Assembly: GCA_050248955.1 (NCBI GenBank)
Contig: JBFWRK010000001.1
Location: 692,654-756,653, forward strand
Direction of reading: 5' to 3'
Length of the DNA: 64,000 bases
Source: JBFWRK01 sp050248955
GTDB taxonomy: Bacteria > Actinomycetota > Acidimicrobiia > Acidimicrobiales > Ilumatobacteraceae
A program made the position numbers and the translations under genes. This document shows, in pieces, positions 43,095 through 51,795 of this stretch. The notes under the pieces are model-generated. The model ran no database searches and had not been told where the DNA came from. It saw nothing but the letters and a program-made list of their open reading frames with translations. Each line of letters begins with the position of its first letter. Position 1 is the stretch's first letter.

Positions 43095-43559
43095 GTGCAT
43101 TGTCCCTCTTGCCGCGCCGACGACACCAAGGTCGTCGATTCGCGCGTGGCCGAGGAAGGGGCTGCGATCCGTCGGCGCCGGCAGTGCCCGCGCTGCGCCT
43201 ACCGCTTCACCACGTTCGAGCGGATGGAGGAGGTGCCGCTGATCGTCGTGAAGTCGAGCGGGTTGCGTGAGCCGTTCGATCGGGCGAAGATCGCACGCGG
43301 CGTCCGCTCCGCCGGTAAGGGACGTCCGATCACGGACGAGCAGATCGACGAGCTCGCCGAGGCGGTCGAAGAGCGCATCCGGGTGCAAGGTGCCGAGACC
43401 ACGAGCGCCCGCGTCGGGCTCGCCGTGCTCGAGCAGCTCCGCCAGCTCGACGAGGTCGTGTACCTGCGCTTCGCCAGCGTCTACAAGAGCTTCGGCGGCG
43501 TCGCCGACTTCCACCGCGAGCTCGAGCTCCTCGAGAAGTCGAGCAGTTCGGCCGAGTGA
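43095..43559 (+). CDS. nrdR: ribonucleotide reductase repressor NrdR
   Basis: This 154-residue protein has a GTG 6 bases after TACCGT (likely leaderless). The zinc ribbon is Cys3-x2-Cys6 and Cys31-x2-Cys34 (MHCPSC, QCPRC); the ATP-cone domain (PLIVVKSSGLREPFDRAKIARGVRSA) senses ATP/dATP. It represses RNR genes, and a perfect palindromic box upstream of nrdJ 1 kb away is the obvious target. Confidence 0.96.
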   Translation: MHCPSCRADDTKVVDSRVAEEGAAIRRRRQCPRCAYRFTTFERMEEVPLIVVKSSGLREPFDRAKIARGVRSAGKGRPITDEQIDELAEAVEERIRVQGAETTSARVGLAVLEQLRQLDEVVYLRFASVYKSFGGVADFHRELELLEKSSSSAE

Positions 43560-43581
43560 CCGCTTTCCTTGGGGGAGCGAT

Positions 43582-44244
43582 TCACGCCCGGAGCCAACGG
43601 GTGAAGAGGAAGCCGTCCTCCTCGAGCAGGTGGGCGAGGCGCAACGGCGTTCCGGCGTCGCGTGCGCGGTCGATCGGGCGTGGCGAGTCGCCGCCGGCCA
43701 GCAGCGGCGAGATGGTCAGGTTCACCTCGTCGACGACGCCGGCGTCGAGCAGCGCTCCGTTCAGCCTCGCCCCGCCTTCGGCCTGCACGAAGTTGCCGTC
43801 GAGCTGCCTGCACGCGGCTGCGAGATCGACATGGCCGCGGCCGGCACGGACCGTGTCGACGGCGAGCTCGGGCGCGTCGAGCGTCGTCACGACGAAGCCG
43901 GCGCCCGAGGCGAACAGCGCCGAGCCGAAGTCCAGCCCGTCCCCGCGCGAGCTGACGACGCCGATCCGCAAGCCGGCCTTCTTCGGCGCTCCGTAGCCCT
44001 CGGCGCGCACCGTTCCGGCACCGACCAGGACCACGTCGGCATGCTCCCGTAGCGCGCCGAGCACCGCGGCGTCGGTGGTATTCGAGAGCCCTCTCGAACG
44101 TCCGTCGACTGCGGTCGCGCCGTCCACGCTGGCGACCATGCAGATCCCGACCCACGGCCGGCCCCCGTGGCGGCGCCGGTCGGGATCGGCGTACGCGTCG
44201 GATGCGGCGATGTCGTCCAAGGGCGTGGGGAGCAGCCGGCGCAT
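43582..44244 (-). CDS. RibD C-terminal / dihydrofolate-reductase-like reductase
   Basis: This 220-residue protein has RibD_C features PWVGICMVASVDGATAVDGRSRGLSN, ADVVLVGAGTVRAEGYG, FVQAEGGARLNGALLDAGVVDEVNLTISPLLAGG. It reduces a riboflavin precursor or a related pyrimidine/pterin with NADPH. No deaminase domain is attached, so this is a stand-alone reductase; the physiological substrate is not certain. It is divergent from nrdJ and convergent with nrdR. Confidence 0.85.
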   Translation of the reverse strand: MRRLLPTPLDDIAASDAYADPDRRRHGGRPWVGICMVASVDGATAVDGRSRGLSNTTDAAVLGALREHADVVLVGAGTVRAEGYGAPKKAGLRIGVVSSRGDGLDFGSALFASGAGFVVTTLDAPELAVDTVRAGRGHVDLAAACRQLDGNFVQAEGGARLNGALLDAGVVDEVNLTISPLLAGGDSPRPIDRARDAGTPLRLAHLLEEDGFLFTRWLRA

Positions 44245-44311
44245 GACCGTCGAGTCTCACACCCGCGATCCGGCGGCGAAAGCCCGTCGCCTGGGGACAA
44301 CCGGGCACGTC

Positions 44312-44331
44312 GTCCACAGCACTGTGGACAA
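44312..44331. promoter_or_regulatory. DnaA-box palindrome
   Basis: GTCCACAG-CA-CTGTGGAC is an 8-bp perfect inverted repeat. TGTGGACAA (44323-44331) is the complement of the actinobacterial DnaA box TTGTCCACA; TGGGGACAA at 44292 is a near match. DnaA control of RNR genes is known in E. coli. Confidence 0.5.
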
Positions 44332-44413
44332 AATCCTGCTGTACATCGCTAATTCACAGACTTGTCCTCTATCGCCCCACAGGGTGGACCGCCTACCGTC
44401 TCCACTCGTAGCC

Positions 44414-44522
44414 GGTCACGGTGCGGGGTTTAGCGGATGGAGCAGTGCATCCACCTAGGACGGTGCGTCGGTGGGGGCGCCGGTGGGGAGAGACCCCGGA
44501 CCTGCGACCTCGCACCGTGACC
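44414..44522. ncRNA. candidate structured RNA upstream of nrdJ
   Basis: GGTCACGGTGCG (44414-44425) pairs perfectly over 12 bp with CGCACCGTGACC (44511-44522). Inside are GGATG/CATCC (44435-44439, 44448-44452) and GGGG/CCCC around AGAGA (44485-44497), giving a closed multibranch shape about 109 nt long. It lies in the 449-base gap between the reductase and nrdJ, upstream of the apparent nrdJ promoter. It could be a stand-alone small RNA or part of a longer leader. Strand and class are not determined. Confidence 0.45.
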
Positions 44523-44558
44523 TTCCTGCTACAAATCGAGCGAATTGGCGAATGAGCG

Positions 44559-44588
44559 TTGACACCGCTGTAACTACAGTGCTGTAAT
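44559..44588 (+). promoter_or_regulatory. nrdJ promoter with internal palindrome
   Basis: TTGACA (44559-44564) and TGTAAT (44583-44588) with an 18-base spacer make a good primary-sigma promoter. CTGTA-AC-TACAG (44568-44579) lies inside the spacer and could be a second operator. Confidence 0.7.
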
Positions 44589-44632
44589 CTCCCCTACCGG
44601 TTGTGCGGCGGGGGACCGGGAAGGTCTTGTCG

Positions 44633-44648
44633 ACACAACATGTTGTGT
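44633..44648. promoter_or_regulatory. NrdR box
   Basis: ACACAACATGTTGTGT is a perfect 16-bp palindrome close to the NrdR consensus. It lies downstream of the nrdJ promoter, where a bound repressor would block elongation or initiation. Confidence 0.75.
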
Positions 44649-44693
44649 TACTCGGGACTCATCGGCAGAGTCCGCCATCATGAGGAGTTTGCT

Positions 44694-47516
44694 ATGTCTC
44701 TTGCCCCGGATCGTCTCGCCATCGGCATCGGTCGTTACTACACGTCGCCCGGAACGCACCCCTACGACCAGGTGGTGTGGGAGCGGCGTGACGCCCGGAT
44801 CTCGAACTGGAAAGACGGCACGGTGGCCTTCGAGCAGCCCGACGTGGAGTTCCCCGTCGGCTGGTCGTTGAACGCGACGAACATCGTCGCCCAGAAGTAC
44901 TTCCGGGGCACGTTGGGCACGCCCGAGCGGGAGCGCTCGCTGCGCCAGGTGATCGACCGGGTGGCCGACACGATCACGCGCTGGGGCATCGAAGGCGGCT
45001 ACTTCATCGACGACGCCGAGGCCGACACCTTCCGTGACGAGCTGAAGCTGATCCTCGTCACGCAGCGCGCCGCGTTCAACAGCCCGGTGTGGTTCAACAT
45101 CGGCGTCGCCGGCGTCCCCCAGCAGGCGAGTGCCTGCTTCATCCTGTCCGTGAAGGACACGATGGACTCGATCCTGAACTGGTACCGGGAAGAGGGGGTC
45201 ATCTTCAAGGGTGGCTCCGGCGCCGGCATCAACCTCTCCCGGATCCGCTCGAGCGTCGAGCTGCTCCAGGGCGGCGGTACGGCCTCCGGGCCGGTGAGCT
45301 TCATGCGCGGCGCCGACTCGTCGGCGGGCACGATCAAGTCCGGTGGCAAGACGCGGCGGGCGGCGAAGATGGTGATCCTCGACGTCGACCATCCCGATGT
45401 CGAGGAGTTCATCTGGTGCAAGGCCCGCGAGGAGCGCAAAGCACGCGTGCTCCGTGATGCCGGCTTCGACATGGATCTCGACGGCGCCGATGCCTACTCG
45501 ATCCAGTACCAGAACGCGAACAACTCCGTTCGGGTGACGGACGAGTTCATGCAGGCCGTCGTCGACGACGGCGACTGGGACCTGAAGGCGGTACTCACCG
45601 GCGAGACCGTGAAGACCGTGCGGGCCCGCGATCTGTGGCGCCAGCTCGCCACCGCGTCCTGGGAGTGCGCCGATCCGGGCCTCCAGTTCGACACCACGAT
45701 CAACACCTGGCACACCGCACACGCGACCGGGCGGATCAACGGCTCGAACCCGTGCTCCGAGTACATGCACCTCGACGACTCGGCCTGCAACCTCGCGTCG
45801 ATCAACCTCCTCAAGTACCTCGACGAGGAGGGCAACTTCGACGTCGACGCGTTCAAGCACACCGTCGAGGTCATCTTCACCGCGCAGGAGATCCTCGTCG
45901 GTCGGGCCGACTACCCGACGCCGTCGATCGGCGAGACCAGCCGCAACTTCCGGCAGCTCGGCCTCGGCTACGCCAACCTCGGCGCGATGCTCATGGCGCT
46001 CGGGCTCGCCTACGACTCCGACGCCGGCCGCTCGTGGGCGGCCGCGGTGACCTCGCTGATGACCGGCCACGCCTACGCCACGAGCGCGAAGACCGCCAGC
46101 CGGATGGGTCCGTTCGCCGGCTTCCCGGAGAACGAGGAGCACATGCTGCGCGTCCTGCGGATGCACCGCGACGCTGCTCGCACCGTGAACGATGTCGTCG
46201 TCCCGGCCGAGCTGCTCGCCGCTGCGCAGGACTCCTGGGACGCGGCAGTTCGCGACGGCGAGGAGTTCGGCGTCCGCAACAGCCAGGCGAGCGTGCTCGC
46301 TCCGACCGGCACCATCGGTCTCATGATGGACTGCGACACCACCGGCATCGAGCCCGACCTCGGCTTGGTGAAGCTGAAGAAGCTCGTCGGTGGCGGAACG
46401 ATGTCGATCGTCAACCAGACCATCCCGCGGGCGCTGCGCAAGCTCGGCTACACGCCTCAGCAGATCGACGAGATCGTTGCCTACATCGACCACAACAAGT
46501 CGATCATCGGTGCCCCGCACCTCGATCCGGCGCACCTCACCGTGTTCGCCTGCTCGATGGGCGACAACGTCATCCACTACGAGGGCCACGTGCGGATGAT
46601 GGGTGCTGTCCAGCCGTTCATCTCGGGTGCGATCTCGAAGACCGTGAACATGCCCGAGGAAGCGAGCATCGAGGACATCGAGGCGCTGCACAGGCTCTCG
46701 TGGGAGCTCGGCCTGAAGGCGGTCGCCGTCTACCGCGACAACTGCAAGGTCGGTCAGCCGCTGTCGACCGCGAAGAAGGGTGACACCGCTGCGCCGGCGA
46801 CGCAGATCGTCGAGAAGATCATCGAGAAGATCGTGCACCAGCCGGTGCGTCAGAAGCTGCCGCGGTCGCGCACCGCGAAGACGTTCGAGTTCCGGGTGGC
46901 CGACTGCAAGGGCTTCGCCACGATCGGCGAGTATGCGGACGGCCGCCCCGGCGAGATCTTCCTCACGGTCTCGAAGCAGGGTTCCACGCTGTCGGGGATC
47001 ATGGACGCCTTCGCCAAGTCGATCTCGTACGGACTGCAGTACGGCGTGCCGATGCGGGCGTTCGTCGAGGCGTTCGTGAACAGTCGCTTCGAGCCGGCCG
47101 GCATGACCGACGACCCGGACATCCGCTTCGCCAGCTCGATCATGGACTACCTCTTCCGTCGGTTGGCGCTCGGCTACCTGAGCTACGACGAGCGGGCCGA
47201 GCTCGGCATCTTCTCGATCGACGAGCGGCTGCAGCCGACGCTGCCCGGCGTCGAGGAGTCGATGATCGAGAACTCGATGGGCACCGAGATCGTCGCCGAC
47301 CCGAAGTCGGTGCCATCGGTGACCGAGCTCGTCCAGCAGATGGAGCTCGGCACCGCCCCGCCGGCACCGGTCTCCGATCACACGCCGACCGCCGGAGCGA
47401 CCCGCCCGATCTACAAGTCGGACGCGCCGATGTGCATGCAGTGCGGTGTGCAGATGCAGCGCGCCGGCGCCTGCCACGCCTGCCCCAGCTGCGGGAGCAC
47501 CAGCGGCTGCAGCTGA
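44694..47516 (+). CDS. nrdJ: adenosylcobalamin-dependent (class II) ribonucleotide reductase
   Basis: This 940-residue protein has an ATG preceded by GAGGAG with 6 bases spacing. It reduces ribonucleotides to deoxyribonucleotides with B12, independent of oxygen. Landmarks: FNSPVWFNIGV, substrate loop IFKGGSGAGINLSRIRSS, active-site NPCSEYMHLDDSACNLASINL, and PTGTIGLMMDCDTTGIEPDL. The C-terminal 30 residues hold CMQCG and CPSCGSTSGC, the redox-active and zinc cysteines that regenerate the active site. It is the only RNR in the window and sits under the NrdR box. It implies a cobalamin supply. Confidence 0.97.
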   Translation: MSLAPDRLAIGIGRYYTSPGTHPYDQVVWERRDARISNWKDGTVAFEQPDVEFPVGWSLNATNIVAQKYFRGTLGTPERERSLRQVIDRVADTITRWGIEGGYFIDDAEADTFRDELKLILVTQRAAFNSPVWFNIGVAGVPQQASACFILSVKDTMDSILNWYREEGVIFKGGSGAGINLSRIRSSVELLQGGGTASGPVSFMRGADSSAGTIKSGGKTRRAAKMVILDVDHPDVEEFIWCKAREERKARVLRDAGFDMDLDGADAYSIQYQNANNSVRVTDEFMQAVVDDGDWDLKAVLTGETVKTVRARDLWRQLATASWECADPGLQFDTTINTWHTAHATGRINGSNPCSEYMHLDDSACNLASINLLKYLDEEGNFDVDAFKHTVEVIFTAQEILVGRADYPTPSIGETSRNFRQLGLGYANLGAMLMALGLAYDSDAGRSWAAAVTSLMTGHAYATSAKTASRMGPFAGFPENEEHMLRVLRMHRDAARTVNDVVVPAELLAAAQDSWDAAVRDGEEFGVRNSQASVLAPTGTIGLMMDCDTTGIEPDLGLVKLKKLVGGGTMSIVNQTIPRALRKLGYTPQQIDEIVAYIDHNKSIIGAPHLDPAHLTVFACSMGDNVIHYEGHVRMMGAVQPFISGAISKTVNMPEEASIEDIEALHRLSWELGLKAVAVYRDNCKVGQPLSTAKKGDTAAPATQIVEKIIEKIVHQPVRQKLPRSRTAKTFEFRVADCKGFATIGEYADGRPGEIFLTVSKQGSTLSGIMDAFAKSISYGLQYGVPMRAFVEAFVNSRFEPAGMTDDPDIRFASSIMDYLFRRLALGYLSYDERAELGIFSIDERLQPTLPGVEESMIENSMGTEIVADPKSVPSVTELVQQMELGTAPPAPVSDHTPTAGATRPIYKSDAPMCMQCGVQMQRAGACHACPSCGSTSGCS

Positions 47517-47523
47517 TGTTGAC

Positions 47524-47607
47524 GGTCAGGGAATGTCATAGGGGTTAGACGGCCCGATGGCATTCCGCCGGTCAGCAATGTCCGGATTGCGGTCAGCCAA
47601 TGTCCGG
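47524..47607. repeat. three short direct repeats after nrdJ
   Basis: GGTCAGGGAATGTC (47524), GGTCAGCAATGTCCGG (47570) and GGTCAGCCAATGTCCGG (47591) share GGTCAG-N(1-3)-AATGTC. Multiple terminal repeats of this sort occur at ends of some insertion sequences. The rest of the gap to 47803 shows no convincing gene, so this may be an IS footprint. Confidence 0.4.
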
Positions 47608-47803
47608 CTCATACGGAACCGGCGAGGGCGCCGGCAGCGCTCGCAGTCAGTCGGACGCCGCATGGATCGACAATCACCATTCCGGCGTTCACGAGCGCCG
47701 GAAGCGTGAGAACGTCCTCGATCTGCGCGTAGGGCGAGCCCTCGGCACGCGCCGGTGCGAACGGCTCCGGAATGTTCCAGCAGGCACGTCTACGGTTGGC
47801 GTC

Positions 47804-49408
47804 GTGCAGGCAGCGTGTGAGGCGTTCGCTCGGCGTTCTTGGCTCGAGGTGTACACGCTGCTCACCGACGCGGGCGCGGATCTCGGCGCCGATCAGCTCG
47901 AGATGCTCGCGGTCGCCGCGAACCTCATCGGACGGGACGACGACAGCATCCGTGCCTGGGAGCGGGCTCACGTCGATCACTTGCGAGCCGGTCGGCGTGA
48001 CCGGGCCGCGCTGTGCGCCTGTTGGGCGGCGATGATCCTGCTGCTGCGTGGCGAGATGGCGCAGGCCGGCGGGTGGATGACGCGGGCGGGGCGCATCGTC
48101 GATGAGCTGGGACCGGACGTGCCCGTCGCGGCACGCGGGATGCTGCTCATCCCCGCCGTGCTCGGTGCTCTCCACGGTGGAGAGGCCGAGACCGCGAGCG
48201 CGCTCGCCGAGCAGATCATCGCGATTGCCATCGCGGTCGACGAACCTGACCTGCTGGCCTTCGGCCGGCTCTCTGCCGGCCAGGCAGCGCTCGTCGCAGG
48301 CAACATCTCGGCGAGCATGCGAATGTTCGACGAGGTGATGGTGAGCGTCACGATGGGTGACGTGTCGCCGATCCCGGCGGGGATCATCTACTGCGCGGTG
48401 GTCGACGGTTGCGTTGAGGCGTGCGATCTCCGGCGTGCGGCGGAGTGGACCGAGGCGCTGCGGCGCTGGTGTGACGACCAGCCTGACCTCGTTCCGTATC
48501 GCGGCCAGTGCATGGTCCACCGGTCACAGGTGCTCCTTGCGCAGGGCTCCTGGGTCGACGCGGCCACCGAAGCCGAGCTGGCGTGCCAGCGATTGGCCGC
48601 GCCCCTCCACCCTGCGTTGGGCCTCGCCCATTACCAGCGGGGCGAGTTGCACCGCCTGCGCGGCGAGCTGGATGTGGCCGCCGAGGCGTATCGCGAGGCG
48701 AGTCGGTGCGGGCACGATCCCGCCCCGGGGTTCGCGTTGCTGCGGTTGGCGGAAGGCGACGTCGACGGCGCGGTACGCGCCGCTCGTCGGATGCTCGACG
48801 AGCACGGTCCCGGACCAGCACGGTCCGGGATTCTCGCGGCCGCGGTCGAGGTGAACCTGGCGGCGGGCGACACCGCCGGGGCGCGTGAGCTCGCCGACGA
48901 GCTCGCGTCGCTCGCGGCAGCGATGGGCACCGAGATGGTGTCGGCGTTCGCCGAGCTGGGACGCGGGACCGTCCTGCTGGCATCGGGAGACGCGCCCGCC
49001 GCCATCGCCGCGCTGCGCGCCGCCTGCAAGGCGTGGCGGGACCTACAGATGCCCTACGAGGTTGCCCGAGCCCGCTTCCAGCTCGGGCTCGCCTACCGGG
49101 CCGCCGGCGACGACGATGCCGCCCACCTCGAGCTCGACGCCGCTCGGACAGCGTTCGAGTGGCTGGGCGCCGCCGTCGACCTGGCCCGGATCGAGTCCAC
49201 CGCAACAGCGAAGAACGGAGTCCTCACGGGACGAGAGTGCGAGGTGCTGCGCCTCGTCGCCGCGGGCAAGACCAACCGCGAGATCTCAGCAGAGCTCGTG
49301 ATCAGCGAACACACCGTGTCGCGTCATCTCCAAAACATGTTCATGAAGCTCGGCGTGACCTCGCGCGCGGCGGCGACCGCCTACGCCTACGAGAACCACC
49401 TGCTCTGA
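47804..49408 (+). CDS. LuxR-family regulator with TPR-like sensor region
   Basis: This 534-residue protein starts at a GTG 7 bases after TACGGT (likely leaderless); the longer frame to 47600 lacks protein character. Residues 1-460 are helical TPR/MalT-like repeats, with no P-loop. The C-terminal HTH is LTGRECEVLRLVAAGKTNREISAELVISEHTVSRHLQNMFMKLGV. It probably activates the neighbouring SnoaL-like and acyl-CoA dehydrogenase-like genes. Ligand unknown. Confidence 0.8.
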   Translation: MQAACEAFARRSWLEVYTLLTDAGADLGADQLEMLAVAANLIGRDDDSIRAWERAHVDHLRAGRRDRAALCACWAAMILLLRGEMAQAGGWMTRAGRIVDELGPDVPVAARGMLLIPAVLGALHGGEAETASALAEQIIAIAIAVDEPDLLAFGRLSAGQAALVAGNISASMRMFDEVMVSVTMGDVSPIPAGIIYCAVVDGCVEACDLRRAAEWTEALRRWCDDQPDLVPYRGQCMVHRSQVLLAQGSWVDAATEAELACQRLAAPLHPALGLAHYQRGELHRLRGELDVAAEAYREASRCGHDPAPGFALLRLAEGDVDGAVRAARRMLDEHGPGPARSGILAAAVEVNLAAGDTAGARELADELASLAAAMGTEMVSAFAELGRGTVLLASGDAPAAIAALRAACKAWRDLQMPYEVARARFQLGLAYRAAGDDDAAHLELDAARTAFEWLGAAVDLARIESTATAKNGVLTGRECEVLRLVAAGKTNREISAELVISEHTVSRHLQNMFMKLGVTSRAAATAYAYENHLL

Positions 49409-49505
49409 CCGGCGGGTGTGTGGTGTGAACACACCACACGCCGATGCCCGAAGATGGCAGATCCTGGCGATGCGGGGCGATCGGGCGATCCGTACCGTCC
49501 AGAGC

Positions 49506-49937
49506 ATGACCATCACACCTGTCCAACAAGGGCCCGACACCACCGCCGTCGAGCGCCTCGCCACCGCTTTCAACCGCTCCTTCGAGACCTGCGAGGACCC
49601 CGACGACGTCCTCAGCCCCGACGTCTTCTTCGACCTCTACCCACCATTCTGGCGCTTCCAGCTCCAGGGGCGCGACGCGATCCAGGCGCAGCTCCGCAAG
49701 CTCAACGGGGGCTCCGACGTCACGTCCCGGATCCTGCGCGTCGTCCCCACCGCCGACGGCTTCCTCCTCGAGCACGAGGAGACCTCCCGTGGCGAGCACA
49801 CCGAGATCGCCCGCAAGCTCTGGGTCTGCGTCGTGCGCGACGACCAGATCGTCGAGGCGACCTGCTACTGCAACGGCGGATGGGACGACGAGCTGCGGAC
49901 TCGCCACGCCGCCGAAGCCCCGATGCTGCGACCCTGA
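49506..49937 (+). CDS. SnoaL/NTF2-like protein
   Basis: This 143-residue protein starts at the ATG MTITPVQQG. It shows the cone-shaped NTF2-like pattern: an N-terminal helix (ERLATAFNRSFETCEDPDDVLSPDVFFDLYPPFWRFQLQGRDAI), then strands GFLLEHEETSRG, RKLWVCVVRDDQIVEATCYCNGGW. Such proteins are cyclases, isomerases or binding proteins. It precedes the flavoprotein gene by 12 bases, probably the same operon. Confidence 0.7.
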   Translation: MTITPVQQGPDTTAVERLATAFNRSFETCEDPDDVLSPDVFFDLYPPFWRFQLQGRDAIQAQLRKLNGGSDVTSRILRVVPTADGFLLEHEETSRGEHTEIARKLWVCVVRDDQIVEATCYCNGGWDDELRTRHAAEAPMLRP

Positions 49938-49949
49938 GACGAGGCGACG

Positions 49950-51110
49950 ATGACCATCACCCACGACACGATGACCGTCGAGACGGTGCTCGGCGCCGTC
50001 CGCCAGCTGGCCCCGTCGATCCTCGACCGAGCCCGCGAGATCGAAGCCGGCCGCCGACTTCCGACCGACCTGGTCGACGAGCTGCGGGCCGCCGGCTGCT
50101 TCCGGCTCGTCCGCCCCGCAACGCACGGCGGGCTCGAGGCTTCGCTCCCCGACGCGATGCGCCCGCTCGAGTCCCTCGCCCGCGCCGACGCATCCGTCGC
50201 CTGGACCGTGATGATCGGTGCGGGATCCTGGATCGACCTCGCCCATCTTCCCCGGGAGACCTTCGACGCGCTCTACGCCACCAACCCCGACGCCATCACC
50301 GCCGGTGTATTCAACCCGACCGCCTCGATCACTTCGGTCGACGGCGGCTACCAGGTCAACGGTCGCTGGAGCTTCGCCAGCGGATGCGAGCACGCCGACG
50401 TGATCTTCGGCAACGGCGTCGAAAGCATCGTCGACGGCATGCCGCAGCTGCGCGGCGCCGTGTTCGCCCCAAGCGACGTCACCATCGAGGACACCTGGTC
50501 GGTGTCCGGGCTCTGCGGCACGGGAAGCCACCACTTCCACGTCGACGGCGCCATCGTCCGTGCCGAGCGCACCTACGACCCCATGGGGGGTGAGCCCTGC
50601 ATCGACGCCCTGATCGTGCACCTGCCCCCGCCGGCCGTCTTCGCGCCGGTGATGGCAAGCGTCGCGCTGGGCATCGCCCAGGGCGCGCTCGACGACGTCA
50701 CGCTGCTGGCCTCGGACAAGGTGCCGATGCTCTCACCGGTCGCGCTCGGCGGAAACTCGCTGTTCCAGTTCGACCTGGCTACGGCCGACACCGACCTGCG
50801 GGCGGCGCGAAGCCTCCTTTACGAGGAAGCCGCTCAGGTGTGGGCGACCGCTGCGGCGGGCGACCCGCTGACGATGGAGCAGCGAGCGCACGGACGGGCC
50901 GCCGCCGTGTGGGCCGTCGACCGGGCCATCTCGGTCGTCACCGCCGCCTACCGGGCCGGTGGCGGAAGCTCGCTGTACTCGGACTGCCCGCTCCAGCGCC
51001 GCCTCCGCGACATCCACGCCCTCGGCCAGCACTTCGTCGTTCGCCGCGACACCCTGATCACCGCGGGCGCGATCCTCGCCGGCCAAGACGTCCAGCCCAT
51101 GGTGTTCTGA
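49950..51110 (+). CDS. acyl-CoA dehydrogenase-fold flavoprotein (HsaA/monooxygenase-like)
   Basis: This 386-residue protein has the N-terminal, middle and C-terminal domains of the acyl-CoA dehydrogenase type 2 group (SILDRAREIEAGRRLPTDLVDELRAAGCFRLVRPATHGG, YQVNGRWSFASGCEHADVIFG, DTWSVSGLCGTGSHHFHVDGAIV). The catalytic base Glu of true acyl-CoA dehydrogenases is not evident, and the GTGSHHFHV motif fits flavin-dependent monooxygenases such as HsaA. It ends DIHALGQHFVVRRDTLITAGAILAGQD. Substrate unknown. Confidence 0.8.
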   Translation: MTITHDTMTVETVLGAVRQLAPSILDRAREIEAGRRLPTDLVDELRAAGCFRLVRPATHGGLEASLPDAMRPLESLARADASVAWTVMIGAGSWIDLAHLPRETFDALYATNPDAITAGVFNPTASITSVDGGYQVNGRWSFASGCEHADVIFGNGVESIVDGMPQLRGAVFAPSDVTIEDTWSVSGLCGTGSHHFHVDGAIVRAERTYDPMGGEPCIDALIVHLPPPAVFAPVMASVALGIAQGALDDVTLLASDKVPMLSPVALGGNSLFQFDLATADTDLRAARSLLYEEAAQVWATAAAGDPLTMEQRAHGRAAAVWAVDRAISVVTAAYRAGGGSSLYSDCPLQRRLRDIHALGQHFVVRRDTLITAGAILAGQDVQPMVF

Positions 51111-51209
51111 CGCGACGCAGGTCTGCAACGCGTCGTCGGTCGCCTCCGCGAGGCCAGGGCTCGACGGCAACGCCTCCGTGACACCCTCGAGACATCGAGA
51201 GGAGACATC

Positions 51210-51370
51210 GATGAGCCACACGTCTGGAATGACCCTGGCACGCCTGCACGGGCAAGACGATCGGGATCGTCCGCATCGTGGAGCAGCAAGGCGCGTGCAC
51301 CATCGCTCGAGGATCCCGTGTCGTGGAACCAGGCCGGCCCTGTCGGTCCACAAGGGCCCGCCCGCGTCGA
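51210..51370 (+). pseudogene. decayed N-terminal part of a secreted protein with collagen-like start
   Basis: An ATG with GAGGAG upstream opens MSHTSGMTLA. A second frame then reads ACTGKTIGIVRIVEQQGACT, and a third SLEDPVSWNQAGPVGPQGPA. Joined, these match the start of a common actinobacterial extracellular family in which a Cys-containing segment leads to VSWNQAGPxGPQGPA. At least two frameshifts separate them. The missing C-terminal domain appears on the other strand immediately after. Confidence 0.55.
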
Positions 51371-51374
51371 GTCC

Positions 51375-51726
51375 TCAGTGGTCGCGGCGCCTTGCGTCAC
51401 CGGACGCCGCTGGGTCATCGCTGCACCGGACCCAGACAACGAGCGACCAGTCGCGGTCGGTCGGCGACGGCTCGCCGGCACGCGCGACCCAGCGGGTGAG
51501 CTGTACGTCGGCTCTGGGCGTGGGTGACAACCAGGTCAGGGAGGCAGCCGCGGTCGCGGGGAACGACGCGGCCGACGCGACCCGGGCTCCGCCGGTGAAC
51601 ACCCTCTTGCCGTCGGGACAGTGGGCCTCGACCGTCTTGGGCTCTTCACTGTTGACGTCAGGCTCGGCGAGGATCTGTGCGATCCGCCGACACGAGTCGG
51701 CATCGAGGCGCCGTTGGATGGACATT
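51375..51726 (-). pseudogene. inverted C-terminal part of the same secreted protein
   Basis: The 116-codon frame from ATG 51726 has no ribosome site. Its core TVEAHCPDGKRVFTGGARVA and DWSLVVWVRCS matches the domain that normally follows collagen-like repeats in such proteins (VxAxCPxGKxVxGGGA ... WTVxxxVxC). It lies head-to-head against its expected N-terminal half, suggesting an inversion of roughly 51370-51740. If expressed it would give an odd cytoplasmic fragment. Confidence 0.5.
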
Positions 51727-51761
51727 GGATGACCGTTTACAGCTGATTGATTGAAGCGCGG

Positions 51762-51795
51762 CGAGGTCGCCCGGTGAGACCGGGCGACCTCGTTT
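51762..51795 (+). terminator. rho-independent terminator
   Basis: CGAGGTCGCCCGGT (51762-51775) pairs perfectly with ACCGGGCGACCTCG (51779-51792) around GAG and is followed by TTT. Its plus-strand orientation fits the original gene direction before the proposed inversion. The stretch from here to 52079 shows no further gene. Confidence 0.75.

Noticed and set aside
44574..47477. 967-codon open frame on the minus strand
   Set aside because: It is the exact antisense of nrdJ; the translation is Arg/Asp/His-rich with no domain, a normal shadow in GC-rich DNA.
47600..47803. N-terminal extension of the LuxR regulator
   Set aside because: The extension is not protein-like, contains the direct repeats, and a GTG with a TACGGT box 7 bases upstream is at 47804.
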